DNA from: Ficedula albicollis
Taxonomy: Eukaryota; Chordata; Aves; Passeriformes; Muscicapidae
DNA: 64,000 bases
NCBI RefSeq assembly: GCF_000247815.1
Contig: NC_021686.1
Coordinates: 10,576,746 to 10,640,745 of the forward strand
Direction of reading: 5' to 3'
This document shows, piece by piece, positions 24,444-37,760 of the stretch; positions within the stretch are counted from its first letter, which is position 1, and every line of letters begins with the position of its first letter. A model generated the notes under the pieces. That model did no database searches. It had not been told where the DNA came from and worked only from the letters and a program-made list of their open reading frames with translations. The translations under genes were made by a program, and so were the position numbers.

Positions 24444-26279
24444 GCCCGCAGGGTTTGCTCTGCCGTGCGGCAGTGACTCCTCGCACAGCCGTTTGCGCTA
24501 CAAACCCCAGCGCAGCTTCTGTGGAAGCCTTTCATGATTCAGGAGCCGGCAGCTCCCTGGGGACGGCTCCCACTGCCTCCAGAATTCCTCCCTCAGTGGC
24601 TGCTTGTACAGAAATCCCCCGGGAGCCGAGCTGATGCTGGCACCAGGGGAAATGTGCTGCCGGGGTGTTGCTCCTTGCTTTATTTCCAACCCAACCGTCC
24701 TCATCTTCGAGAGCTGAACTAAGGGGTGGGAGCAGCAGGGATGGGAAGGCAGTGGGTGGCTCTGAGGGGAATGAACTTGCTTACACCCCACAGGCCTGGC
24801 TGGGAACTTTTCAGCAGGAATGGGCACCATTGTAATGGGTCTGGGGCTGTTTCTTAGCTGGCAATCTCCACTTATAATGTTCAAGATACCTTTAATGGCT
24901 AACATGCACTCTGAACTCAGCATTGCATCAACCCTCACTGACTGCCCTCCTGCCTCTTTCTCTCTGGATTCAGGGGATCAGAACATCTCTCTGTGCCCTT
25001 GCAAAGGTTTTTGGCCTCCCCAAAAGCAGGAGCTTTTCATCAACTTGGATGGGTTTAGCTCAAACTGGCTTAGCCAGTCTGTCATCAAGAGGCAGAGAGT
25101 GGGCAGAGGGGCTAGGAACACTGGATTCCCACCAGGACCTCATCTCAGAGGGATGAAGGCAAGGAACTCTGCCCTGGCCTCACTGGAGATACTGCTTCTC
25201 CATCCAGACTGGATTCACCCTCTCTCCAGGCTGCTCCAAGAGCCCCAGACCCTACAGAACCCCCCTAAATTTGCTCCTGTGCTCACCCGTTGCCCCATTG
25301 CCATTCCAGGTGTCCGGGAGGAGCTCGGGTACCTCAGGGCGATACCCAGGGATGCTGGGTTGTCTCTGGGGGTAACCATAGTAACAGAGCAGCATCTCTG
25401 CTCTTCTGCTGGCAGTTTGCTTCTTCATCCTACATTAAGGTGGACCCTCTCCAGCTCCTTTCTCCCCCTCCATAAAGACAATACCAAGAGCTCTCCCAGA
25501 GGGGCCAGCTCTTCCACTCCATCCCACACCAGGTTTCATCCCACTGAAAAACAGGATCCTGCCAGGAACCAGCCTCCAGCATGCTGCAGGGAGTCCAGGA
25601 AGGTGGCAGCTGGAATTTCTCCTTAACACAGATTTATAATTGAGAGTGGGACAAAATTAGGGGTTTCCTTACACTTGTTAACAGGTCACTGTCAAGGTTA
25701 AAAACCTCAAATACTTTAATTTTTTTTTAATTGTAAAATGCCTCTACTAGCAATAACACTCTGGCTTATTAATATGGATTGATTTTTTTCAGTGCAGAAT
25801 GTAATTATCACCCGTTAAGTACTTTGTTCACCTTTCACATTTCTCCTCACTCGGGGAAGGCAAATGCATGAGTCAGCGTCCCTTTTTCTGCCACTTTTAG
25901 GCAGTTTTTTTGTGACAAGCCATTGTGAATCAGCACAACACTGCAAAGTTCAGGTCACAAACGCTCCAGAGATGCTGCTCATAGGGAAAAACAGTGACTT
26001 TTCAGAAGGAGGTGAAGGACATATCCTGTCTTGACCCTGGGCTTTGGGGTGAAACCCCAAATGAATAAATCTGGAATCAAGCTGGGCTTGGTAGTGCTGA
26101 TTCAAGGGGAGAAGTGAGAAGGGTGAGAAGGATGGAGAGGATGTGTGCAAGCTGACAAATCAGCACCCCTTCCCCACCCAGACACTCCCTCTCCTCTTCC
26201 CCTGCAGCTGGCACATTTATTTTGGAAACACCTCATTAGTATATAATTAAACCTTCCCCTCTTTGCCTGACGACCCCGA
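24444..26279. other. unique sequence, no gene seen
   Basis: An 804-bp open frame on the + strand (24820-25626) is unlike any protein I know and has no exon signals that point to it. An RFX X-box lies at 25372. Confidence 0.4.
25372..25385. promoter_or_regulatory. RFX X-box, palindromic
   Basis: GTAACCATAGTAAC fits GTNRCC-N2-RGYAAC in both half sites. RFX factors bind such sites in ciliary, neuronal and MHC class II gene regulation. No gene start is visible next to it, so any target is unknown. Confidence 0.45.
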
Positions 26280-26720
26280 GCATCACTCCCATCCCCCGGG
26301 CCGCGGCGTTCTTGTCCCTTTGCGGGCTCCCCGCTCCAGGCTGGCGGTGCCGGCCACTCAGGGGTGGCACTAGCGGGGGGGATGGCCCCAAAATCCCATT
26401 CCCCGTGGGTCGGCATCCCCGCCTCGGGGGTTTGCTGTCCGTTTGGGTTCGCGGCTGACTCAGCCCCAGATGGCTCTGTGAGCGCTTATATAACGCGTGT
26501 TTTGGCGGGGGCCGGGACGCGGAGCGCGGCGAGGAGGTGGGCGCGGGGGCGAGGGAGGGAACAGAGCTAAAGATAAGCCTGGCAGCTCTGACGGAGCTTT
26601 GCCAGGCCCCGCGGGAGCCGCCAGGGGAAAGGCTGCTGGGGATCTGGGGATCGGGCTCCGAGCTCGCAGCCACCGCCATCCCCGTGTCACCTCCCTGGGA
26701 CCCGCAGCCCGCCCTTCCCA
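26280..26720 (+). promoter_or_regulatory. CpG-rich patch with TATA box and MARE/AP-1 site
   Basis: CpG density rises sharply over about 440 bp. Inside, TGACTCAGC (26456-26464, an AP-1/MARE half site) lies just upstream of TATATAA (26487-26493). A start near 26515-26520 would be expected, followed by GC-rich sequence with an AGATAA (GATA) motif near 26570. This looks like a real promoter, but no open frame or exon downstream is recognisable, so it may drive a non-coding RNA or a distant first exon. Confidence 0.45.
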
Positions 26721-28489
26721 GGTTCACCTCTCACAGACAGACCTAAAATCAACCCTGGTGTTTCAGAACAGCTTTTTTTCCCCCCTGGTGTTTCATGGGT
26801 GCAGCAGGGAAGTGTTTTGGTTGAACCAAGCTGTGTAAAGATTTCCCAGACCCTTCATCCCCATCCCTCCTTCCCTTCCTCTTCTCTGCTTCACTGATGA
26901 CTGCTGACCAGCACTGGAGCTCACTGCAGGAGCAGAAAACTGATGAGATTTCTCCTGAAGGGATGTTTTGGGTGACCTTTGACCTCTGTAGAAGTCTTCC
27001 GCTTTTTCTCAGTTTCCAATTTCAATGTACACACAAAGATGACCCTTGTTTTATGGGAGTTTTATTTTAATGCTCTGGAGATTTGCTAAATAAAAACCAT
27101 TCTAATACACAGGATGTTCTGGATGTGGTGGCTCTTCTCAGGTGGGGCAGCTGCAGGGTTTGGGGCAGGTAATTCATTACCTGAGACATTGCTGCATGTC
27201 CCTGAGCAAAGGGTTAACCATGAGCCCCCAGACATGGCTTCTATTTGTCTGGAACTGCCTTCAGAGGAGCTTCCCCAACAGAGCTGAACACGGATTTCAT
27301 TCCCAAATCCCTTCTTTCCCAAACCCATGGCTACAGGGCAACCCCAGAGGCTGCTTAGGGGTCCTGGGGCGAGGCAGATCCCTTAGCCCTGGAGGGATTC
27401 CTGGCTGGCAGGAGGGATGGAGAAGGGCCCTGGCCATGTCCTGGTGAGCAGGATGCCATCTCTGAGAGCCCCACACTGACACTGGGTGCGGGGGTGACAG
27501 CAGGAACAGGCTCTGTCAGAAGGAGCACTGAGGGCTGGTACCAGCCCTCAGATGGTGGCAGGAAGTCCACGGCTCCTGATAATTAGGAGAAAAACTAAAT
27601 AAATCCCTCTGCAAAAGACAATGTTGTGGGGAGAAGCTCAGGCCTGGGCTTCTGCCAGTGGTGGATTTGCAGAGCCGCCCACGCGGGACGGGAGCAGAGA
27701 GGGGAATTGTCCCCCAAGGTCAGGGGGACATGGCTGCGGTGGCAGCTGGTGGCTGCCAGCCCAGGTGGGGGGGTCTAGGTGCCCCCTCACATGCAGGTCT
27801 CTGAGGGCCCCTCTCAGGGCAGGTCTCCATCCCACAGCCCCCAGTGCAGAGCAGACTGGATTTACAGGAACAGGAATCTGGGGATTACGCCGCCAGAGTC
27901 TGACCAGCCAAAAATTGTTAAAAATCAGAATATCCGTAGCTCAAATCCAGCTTAAAAGTCAAACCAATCATCCAAACCATCTGCCTCACCATTGAAGATA
28001 ATACTACTTTTATTGTTTCCATAAGCTGCTAAGCAGCTTTTCAGCAAGAAAAACCCTCTCTGCTGGGACATTTGTGGCCGTGGGACAGCACGGTGGCCTG
28101 CCCGGCAGCCAGGTCCTGCTAGGATGGGGAAGCAGGGGAGGATGTGGTGACCTGGGGGATGCAGAGCAGGGACTGCTGCTGGGGGTTAAATTCCACCACT
28201 GGCAGCCACCTGCTGCCATCTCCCTGGAAATCCACCAGTGGAGGAGGGGTGGCACTGCCAGCTCTCCTCTAAGACATGCCAAAATTTTCTGGAGGCTCCG
28301 GCAGCTGAGGGCGATGTGTGACAGCCTGTAATGGGAGCTGCCCGTGCTGCTGCCCACCTGACCTTCTCCCAGGGGTATTATTAGCCTGTCCAGAGCAGCC
28401 AGTCCCAGCCACAAGCTTTCCATCTGCAAGTCCCTCCCTGGCTGCAGGGCAGAGAGGGGAGCTGGGCATGATCCTCCCTGTTTCCCTAG
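26721..28489. other. unique sequence, no gene seen
   Basis: If the 26.5 kb promoter is real, its first exon would lie at the start of this stretch. I cannot mark a convincing donor. Confidence 0.4.
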
Positions 28490-28603
28490 AGAGATTTAGG
28501 TTGGAAGGGACCTTAAAGATCATCTTATTCCAACCCCCTGCCATGGGCAGGGACACCTTCCACTAGACCAAGCTTCTCCAAGCTCCATCCAACCTGCCCT
28601 TTT
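28490..28603 (-). mobile_element. CR1 LINE 3' end relic
   Basis: Reverse-oriented tail blocks in order: GGTTGGAAGGGACCTTAAAG, ATCTTATTCCAACCCCCTGC, CATGGGCAGGGACACCTTCC, CACTAGACCAAGCTTCTCC. These look like the common bird CR1 3' end. Confidence 0.85.
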
Positions 28604-31600
28604 CCTACTTATAGGAAAAGGTGTCTGTGAGTCTGTACTGATGGAGAGAGAGCACAAGAACTCGTTGATGAAATCACCCTGGAGTCATTGACATTGTACA
28701 TTTGTGCTGCTCCTCCTGCCTTCACTCAGGATGAGTTTGCTTGGAGAGATTATTATCCCATGGGAAGACACCTGAAACAAAACTTGTTTCCTCATGTGGA
28801 AATAAGGAAGGAGAAAGAGCTGATAGATCAGCAACCAACAAGCCAAGAGGAAACTGCACTTCTATAGATCACCCAGCTTTTATTTTGTCTGATTTTAAGA
28901 GCCTGGCAGCAAGTTGGCCCTTCCTGTCCCCTGGGAGAGGCAGAGTGTTGCCAGCTCACCAGAATGTGCTGGGATTTGCTACCTCTGTGGCAAAGCCTCA
29001 GCTCCCAGTGCCATGTGGAGCCACCACTGCCACCTGGAAAGGGAGCCTGCAGCTGGCACAGAGCATTTCACTCCTGCTCGATAACAGCTCAGGGCCCAGG
29101 ACACCCTCGACTGCCCCACAGCTCTGGCAAGGTGGACTCTGATTTTGTTTTTCCTCGAGAGGACTCTCCTGGATGTTTGGCTCCTCTGCAGCACCTGAGC
29201 ACAGCAGGGAATGTACCAGGCTCCAGGGATGGCTCCATCCTTCTCTACCTCCCAACCTCTGCCCCAGGCTTGCCTGGGGGACATGACTTGCAGCTGCCAA
29301 AGCCACATCACTGATTTTTAATTAGGGAGAGCTGCAATTAGTGAAACACAGCAGAGTGAGAGGAAAAGCCCTGGCCTGTCAGTCTTGGCTGCAAGGTCCC
29401 TGATACTTTCCCTAATCAGCACAGAAGGGCACGTTGCCTTGACCGTGACATTCCAGAGAGCGAGGGATGCATCAGACCTCACTACAAATCCCAGCTGGAT
29501 TTAGCTCCTGTTGGCTAGATGCCTGCAGAATATCACCCAGCAGAGCAGTCTGGAAGTGTTACCCCTCAGGAAAATGGATGGGTGATATCCACAGCTTTAC
29601 TCCTCTGTGTGTGTGTGTCCTTTGTCCACACAGCAAGGTAAGGGTTGTGCTGAGAGTGAAGGAAAGGGAGGTGCTTTGTGCCTGCAGCCCTTCCATGGTG
29701 TGTTCCCAGTCCTGTGGACAAGCACAGGCTCTTTGATCTCAACATCAGAAATGTCCAGGCACAGGGATCCAGGAAGACACAGCTGGGAGGCACAGAAGGT
29801 CAGACCCTTGGAAGTTGAGTTAGCCTCAATGCATCCATTGCCAGATTTCCACATGGTCCCACATCACCCATCCCTATCTTCCTTCTGCAAGGGGGATTTG
29901 CTGCTCTGAGCTGCAGAGAGCAGCTCCTTGCCTGACAGTGCTGTGCTGGGGCTGCAGATCCCACCGGTGCCATTTCCGAGATGCTGGCAAACATCCCCTC
30001 GAGAGGAAAGAAGCTCAGCCAAGCCTGAAATGACCTGCTGGACAGGGTAGGCTCCTTCCACTCTCACATCATGTGCTGGGATTTATACAAAAGGGGATTC
30101 TTTGCAGGATGGCCTGACCCATGGAGGGGAATGTTTGCAGTGTGTGGCTCCCAGAGCACAGCTGGAACACCTCTGGGATCAGGGAGAGCCCCAGCCTCTG
30201 CCACAGAGGACTTGGCTCCCATTAAGGTCAGGCTGGACTTGTGTGTTGAGTCACAGCACAGGGCCCTGGTCCCTCTTCCTCATCCCATTCCTGAGAAATT
30301 AATGTTCCGCTCCTGTGTTCCCACAGGGCCACTCTGAACAGACCCCATATCCCTCTGCACCCCGTGTCCCCAGACCCCAGTGCAGCTCTGCTCCCTCTCC
30401 AGCACAGAGCTGGAGCTTTCTCCAGTCACGGCTGCTCTCATACACTTCCCAGACTCCAGGCTCCTCTCTTTTCTCAGCCCCTTGGGAAATAAAACTATCC
30501 AGTGCTGCAGATTGTTTTCAGGTGATGGAGAAAGCAGGGGCTGAACCCTCTGGCAGTGCCACACTCACCTCTGCTAAGGCTGGGGATGGATCCAGGATGG
30601 ATCCGTGTTGGGAAGGTGCTCCTGGGTGGCCAAGGATGTTGGCAGATTTGGCTAGCTTGCCAAATTAGTCAACTCAAAGTTTATCACAGCCACATCTGCC
30701 GGGCTGACTGCTCTTCTGGGACAGCATGAGGGCACCAGGAATGGACTGGGGTCTGTGGTACTGCTCAAACACAACCCAGTTTAGAAACCTTACGGAAAAA
30801 GAGGCAAGCTCAGAGATGTAAAGATTGCAGTGGTTCTGCAAACCTCCTGTGTGCCCACTACTCAATTCTACCAGAAACTGGTTTCCAGCTCCTAACCCCA
30901 GTACCAATGCACACTCACTGTCCCGATCCCCCAGACTGGACTGCAAAGCTCTAAGCCAGGTCAGGTGGGAGCATCAGTGGTTTCTGAGAGAGCATCCCCT
31001 CTCCCAGGTCTCCAGGGTATCCAGGGCATCCAGGGCATCCAAGAGAAGGGATCCCGTGAGGAGGAGCAGCCTCCCTGCCCGCCCAGCCCCGCTCCCTGCT
31101 CCCTGCCTGCTCCCTGCTCCCACCAACATGTGCACACACGGTGGCAGGACAGGCGATGCCAGGCGCCCCTCGGGCACTGTCACCTGATCTCCGCCACCCC
31201 CGCTCCGAGCCCGGACAAAAATAAACCCGGGAGCGCTGCAGCGGAGCCGCCCTGGCACGGGGGCCGGGCTGAGCCCATTGTTCCAGTGATAATGCTGGTT
31301 CCAGTGAGTGATCCCAGAGAAATGCAGATATTCCCCTCGTGCCTCTCCAGCCTCCTGCTGCAGAGAAACCACGGCTCAGGAGCAGGTGGAAGAGCAAAGG
31401 ACATGGGGTTTTTTTGCCCATCATGTGAATTTTCTTGTTGATAGAAGGTTCTATCCTAAAGCTTCCACAGGTGTTATTTTTTTCCTTAGAAGTTTTAATT
31501 TTTTTAAGAAGAAGGGCAAAAAAGGCCCCCTCACATTATATCCTGAAAATAAAAAGCCTGAAACTCCAGCTCCCCTGGTCCTGGCAGGGCCCAATGCTCC

Positions 31601-34600
31601 TGCTGGGCAGCAGCCTTTTGCTATGTAAAATTGGCATCTCTGTGCAGCTTCCATGGAGCTTCCAAGCTTGTGCAGAAATACCCGTGGAAGGGTTTGCTGA
31701 GGCCAGCCAAACTCATTTCAGTCGTGACCTAAGCAGGTGCTTGGTTGGAAAGGTCCAGAGCTGGGGCAGTGGCTTTGGAGCTGTGTAGTGACAGAGGGGA
31801 CACCACAGTCAGCAATTTGGGGTCTTCTTCAGCACTCAGCCAAGACACAGCTGAGACAAACCAGGCCAACGGAGGGACTCAACATTTCTGTGGTATGTCC
31901 TGGGCTTTCACATCCATTTGTGTGGCTGGAAAGTTGCCCTCACATCCCTGATTTGTCCTGTGGTGCAGAAATACCAGAGACTCTGCCCCAGAGGATCTTT
32001 ACTTGGAGCCACCCCAGCCCTGAGCCTGACCAAGATCAGGATGTGCCCCAGCTGTGTCTAAGCAGCCCCAGGAAGGTTTTGCCACAGGAGAACCCACCAG
32101 CAGAACCAAAATATGGGCACTAGCTGCATCTCCTTGTGCTCCAGGTGTCCAAGTGGCTTCCAGGGCCCCTGTCCTGAGCAGGAGACATCAAAGTCTCTCC
32201 CAGGCATGCTACTTCCAAGGAGCCCAGCATGCTCTCGGCCTGGCAAGGCGATCAAATGGGAGGAAAAGACAGATCTGAGCAGAAAACTAAGAGAGAAGGC
32301 ACCAGCAATATGGTCCTGGAGAAGGCAGGAGCACAACCCCTTGGCTTCCACTGCCTGCTGCTTCCCCTTGCTTCCCACAGTGCCTCCAGCTGCGAATGCC
32401 TCAGCTTTGCACAGAGCTGATCTCCTGGTGTTCTTTGGGCTGCAGCCCCATCCACAGCAGCTTGAACTCTGGAGCATCCACCAAACATGCTCCTGTTCCT
32501 CCCAGCAACGTGCCAGAGAAATCACAAGACTCTGGGGTAACCAGCAGCTCTCTGGGGACAGACCCTGCCTGCCTGCATCATGCTGGATTTTGTTCCTGTG
32601 CCCAAAGCCTGTCTCCTCTCACCCCCTCTCCCCAGGCCATACCTGGTTGTTCCAAAGGCGTCATGATTTCACTGTCTATTTATATCCAGCCCACTGCTAA
32701 GTAAAAGCAGAATTAACACTGGCTTTTGGGGAAAAAAAAAAAGAAAAAAGAAAAAAAAAAAAAAAAGAAAACAAGGCATTTTTCTTATTGTGTGGGAAAG
32801 ATCCATGGGCTGGGTTTTCTTTTTCTTCCCCCTTAACTTGGAGATCTCCCAAAGCAAACAAGTGCTGTTAACTGGAAAATAGGATGATTCACCAGTCCCC
32901 TGGGCAGATGGTACCCGGGCCCTCTATTCTCCAACTCCTGGCAAGGGAAAATGCCCCCTGTAAAACTTAAAATAAACAGATGATCCTGTATCCATCATGG
33001 GATCTGCCCTGCACAGCCAACACATCTTCAGCGACCTCCTGCGTGTGTCCAGACCACTCAGGTCATCCCCTGTGGGTGTCCTGCCCCAGAGGGGCAGTTT
33101 GGGGCATGCAGGATCAGATCAGGAGCACACGAGGTTTCCAGAAGTTGCAGCCTGCCTGTGGACGCTGGAAGCTGAGTGATGTGCTGGGTTACAGCCCCAA
33201 ATGAAGGGATGGAGCAGCCCTGAGACACCCTGAGCTGCTGCTCTGTGACAAGGTGTCTGTCCCTCTCTGGAGCATCTGCCACACGATGCCCTTGCCCTGG
33301 GGTCCTGAGGAGATGCTGACACATGGAAAAGCTGGCCAGGAGATCCCTGTGGGTGAACAAACAGTGGGGCCAGAGCAACGAAGCACATTTTCTTCCCTGC
33401 AGCCTCTGACATGTGTCACGGGAGGGACCGTTCTCTTCATGAGGTGACTCAAATCCCATATGGATAGTGCAGGAATCTGCTGTCCTTTCCAGGGACAGGG
33501 AAAGGCCTGTTTTTAAATGTCCCCAGCTCCTTCCTTCTGCAGGCAATGGAAGCTCTCACCCTTATTACATTCCTCTTCCAGACTCCCAAAATCCTGGCCA
33601 CACCAGCAAGAGGGCTGTCCCTGCAAGGAGTCCTCATTTCAGGGGTACAGCAAAGTGAGGGGCTCTTGAGGGAATTTGGGGCATCATGACCTCTGAGCAC
33701 ATCCCACATGGAAAGTGCCCATGACCAGTGTCCTTTCAAGGCAGGAGCTGTCATGGTGGTGCTGGAAAAGACTAGGGTGAAAGAAAGACCTTGAGAGGGG
33801 TGACCCAGGAGTGAAGAGTTCCCTGATCCTGTTGAGATAAGGGTTCCTGGACCCCAGGAGCAGGGCTGTGTTCAGGGTCTGCCTTTCCCTGCCTGGGACA
33901 TTGTAACAACACAAGGCTGAGAGGCCAAATTCCCAGCACTTTAAAATTCCCCCTTGGAAGCTTTTTGGCTGCTGGAGGCCTGGGTTATTTCTGGATGCAC
34001 TCGGCAGGAGTGTTTTTCTCTTGCTTCGTAGCAGGGATGAACAAAGAGCTCAGCTTGCTGCCTGCTCAGAGACAGCCCCACTGCCCTGGCAGCACCCACA
34101 CGAGCTGTGTGCCCTCTCCTCTCCCTGCTCTCCAGGCCAGGGATGAGCTCCCAAGAGTGGGGATCAACTCATGAACTGCTCCCTGTATGAGCCAGAGACA
34201 CAGGAAAGTCTCTTCCTTCCTCTCACCTTTGAATCAGACCCTTTTAGCCCAAATGGCCAGCAGCCCCCACTCCTCCCAAAGGGTCTGTCCTGCTCCCTGG
34301 GCTTCCTCCTGCATCCCTGCTGGAAGCAGCTCAGAGACTTTTGGGCTGCACAAATGCCTCAGCTCCTCAGAGGGCTCTTGGGACACAAAAACAAGGTTTC
34401 TTAAACAATTCAGAGATGCTAAGCCTCAGAATAAGCGACAGCCAATTGCGGTGTCACCGCATTGCCCACATTGCCACAGCTGCTCTGGGCATTTTTATCA
34501 GCTTTGCCCTCCTCTGTTGCTTTTGTGTTTTATTCTGAGGCACCCACTCACCCCTCACGCCTTGGGGTGGGCAGCAGCCTCTGCTTGGAACCCACTCCTC

Positions 34601-36417
34601 CACCTCTGCCTGAGTACAAGGCTGTGACAGCCCCCAGGTCACCTCCAGGTGTGCCTGCAGAGGGATTAACAGGAGGAATCCCACTTTTTAAATGCCAAAT
34701 ATATTGAATAAATTGTGCTGTTACAGATTTAGAAAGGAAATACAATCAGCACCCAGGAGTTCTGGTTTGGCAGCAATGTGGGCATCCTGCAGGCAGGAGG
34801 TGTTTGGGTTTGGAGGGTGAGGAATGATTTCAGGGCTATGATTGCTGCTCTGAATTACCCTCTGCTCCCAGGGAGGGGGCTGGGAAAGGCTGGCTCTGAT
34901 TTTGCACAGAGCTATTCAAGAGAGCCAGACTTAACCTGGAAAGGTTAAATTCACCCAGTTCATGCAGCAGACTGGTCCCATTCCCCTCCCCATCACCCAG
35001 CCCTGTGGTGTCCAGCTGCAGCAGCAGGAAGAATGGGTTGTAGCCCCTGCTGTGACCACCCACCAGCTGCCCTGCCTGCTCCTCCAGCCAGCTGAACAAG
35101 CACCTAGGTCTGGGGGACTGTGGGCTTAGTGGTCCTGAGAGGCAAGGAGGGGTGAGGGAGATGGGGATGAGAGATGAAGAGATGACCTTAACCCTGGCAC
35201 CTGGAGTGGGGCAGGTGGCTGGGATGAGGTGGGTGGTCTCTGGCCCTCATCAGAGAGGTCCCTTCTAAGCCTCCATGTGTGGGGGGCTGGCAGAAGTACA
35301 AACATCCCAGAGCTGCGATTTGGGACTGCCAGGATTCATTTTGGCCACAGATTTTCCTGGCCTGGCTGCAGCTCAGAGAAAAGTGATCTGGCACCTGGGA
35401 TCCCAGACTTCCCCAACTCACCTCACACTCAGCCCTGGGGACTCTTCTCTTGGATCCAGTCCCAGCTGAGCCACTGGGAGACACATGTTTAGATCTTTCC
35501 AGAAGGGTCAGGGCAGCTGGAGGGTCCTTCTGGTCCCATCCCAGTCAGTGCACAGTGGCAGTTCCTGGGGACAGTGGGACAGGGAGCTGCTGTGATGTGG
35601 CTGCTGGGGTGGGAAGGCTGTGCCTTCTGTGCAGAGGGGTCAGCATGGCACTGAGCAGCCCCAGGCACACTCATGTCACTGCAAACACCCCATGGGCATT
35701 GCTCTTTCAGCCTTTCCTCTCCCAGACCTTGCTCAGAGGGAAGGAGAATGGGGAGTAGAAAGAACAGCCCATTTTAGACCATCATCCTGGTGCAGGCACA
35801 CCTGGAGGAGACCATTTCTGCCACAGCTTCTCACAGACAAGGACCTTTTTCCTGTAACAGCCCTGAGAGTCTAAACTGGGAACCAGCACCAAGCCCCATG
35901 AGGTGCCAGGAGACATGGGCACTGTCCTGGTGCCCCCACACCTCCTGCCCCTGCCGTCAGCTGCGGCTCTCCATGGAAATTTGCTCTTTTTCCCCCTGAC
36001 AACAAGCCCTGCCCAGTGCTGGGTCTGACTCTGCTCCCCTCCAGGCTTCCAGCATCAATCCATCTGCCAGGCTGAGTGTCACAAGCACATCATGGAAAAT
36101 GCTATCGATCCACCAAGGTGGGGACTTAATTTGAGGGCTCTAATGAGGCAGTGATTTAACCTCATTACACAAAGGTAAGTGGAGCTGCTGGGTGTCCTGT
36201 GCTGGAGGGGACCTGGTGGTGCTGTTGCCCAGCTCCTCATGTGGGAAGGTGCCTCCAAGGATGTGTTTGTGTTAGGGAAGGGCTGGGCTTGTGTCCAGAA
36301 ATGAGTCAACATTTCGTGCTGGGGTGTACAGGCTCCTGGTCCTGCCCAAAGTCACAGGGGAGTTCAGATCCCAGATGAGTTCTGAGCTGCATCTCTCAGC
36401 ATTGCTGTCTCTAGTGC
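28604..36417. other. gene-free unique sequence
   Basis: About 7.8 kb on which I can place no exon. It contains a 9-bp tandem repeat CCAGGGCAT (31012-31043), an imperfect A-rich tract (32730-32769) and a short TG run near 29606. CpG is sparse except around 31190-31270. Confidence 0.45.
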
Positions 36418-36560
36418 TTCCCTCCATCTCCTGGCTCCTTCCCTCCATCTCCTGACTCCTTCCTTCCCATCTCCTGGCTCCTTCCCTCCATCTCCTGGCT
36501 CCTTCCCTCCATCTCCTGGCTCCTTCCTTCCCATCTCCTGGCTCCTTCCTCCCCTCCTAC
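36418..36560 (+). repeat. TCTCCTGGCTCCTTCC tandem repeat
   Basis: About six imperfect copies of a unit near 24 bp containing 'CCATCTCCTGGCTCCTTCC' occur in a row. It is a pyrimidine-only minisatellite on this strand apart from scattered A and G. Confidence 0.9.
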
Positions 36561-37654
36561 CTCTTGGAAGCTTCTTAGTGACTTGAGTTAATGTACTATT
36601 TCAAAACAGCTTGTCCTGGCTTCACAAAAGGGTAGAAAACTCAGGGGAGAACACTCATTAGCAGACTTCCAGCCTGCCACCAATTCACTTTACATCTCTG
36701 ATGAAGTCCTTTATTCCAATATCCTCATTAATGCACCACATTAACATGATCACTCCTTAACTCGGATGTATTTGCTCTCTCTTCCATTAGGCCATGCAGC
36801 TTAGCTGCCTGGACATCTTTGGCTCTCCAGGGCCTTTGGGACACAGCCAGGACAGAACTGTGTGTCCCCAGGACTAAATCATTGCTGTGGGATGGAGCAG
36901 AGAGCCCCAGCCATGCCCAAAGGCAGCCAGGAGGGTGACAGGGCAGCTGAGCACTGGCCAGGTGCTCCTCACCTGTGAGCAGGCAGGCACAGAGAGAGGA
37001 GGAGGGAAGGTACAGCCCTCACTGATCCATGAGCTGGGGAACGTGTCCTCTGTGGCCTGGGGCAGCTCTCACTCACATCAGCAGCTCAGTTTTACAAACC
37101 ATCAGGGTGATGACTTTAATTCTGAGTCCTCTCCTGCGCACAGCAATGATTTTTCCAACCACCCTGACCACAAACTCACAGTATCAACCTCTACTGTGCT
37201 GAGCCCAACAGAGCCTGATCCCTCCTGGATTCCAAAGATACCACCACCATCCTCTGCTCCAGAAGTGTTTCCTCTCCTCAGCTGGAAGCAGGTGCAGGCT
37301 CCTGATAACTCTTCTTTCTGTCCACAAAGGAAACGGGGCGTGAGAACAGCCCTGTACAGGAGCAGGATGACAGCCCTGCTCCCACTGATCTCAGCCTGGG
37401 CTGCAGATGACTCTTCCCTGCTCTCTGCCAGGCCTGGAAAAGTGAGACACTGTGAATAGAAAACAAAGGCTTAAATGTCCCTAAGCCAGTGATCCCAGTG
37501 ATGTCTCAGCACACCCTAACAACGAGGATCTCCTCCTCCTCACAGCTGGTGGAGGCAGGACACTAGCACATGGTGGGGTGACTGTCCCTGCATGCAGGAC
37601 TGCTGTTTTCAGCTAAAAGAGGGTCTCAGCACACAGAGAGGAGGGTATTAGATG
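36561..37654. other. unique sequence, no gene seen
   Basis: An open frame of 190 codons (36887-37459) has no recognisable domain. Confidence 0.4.
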
Positions 37655-37760
37655 GGGCTTGCAGCAACTGGTCTGGTGGAAGGTGTCCCTGCCCATGGCA
37701 GGGGGTTGGAATGAGAAGAGCTTTAGGGTCCCTTCCAACCCAAACGACTCTATGATTCTG
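37655..37760 (+). mobile_element. CR1 LINE 3' end relic
   Basis: The forward tail contains GTCTGGTGGAAGGTGTCCC, TGCCCATGGCAGGGGGTTGG, CTTTAGGGTCCCTTCCAACC and CTCTATGATTCTG. The end repeat ATTCTATG is typical of CR1. Confidence 0.88.

Noticed and set aside
24820..25626. 268-codon open frame
   Set aside because: No known domain, no supporting splice or promoter signal at its start, and composition like surrounding non-coding DNA.
36887..37459. 190-codon open frame
   Set aside because: No domain, and the residue mix is that of random translated sequence.
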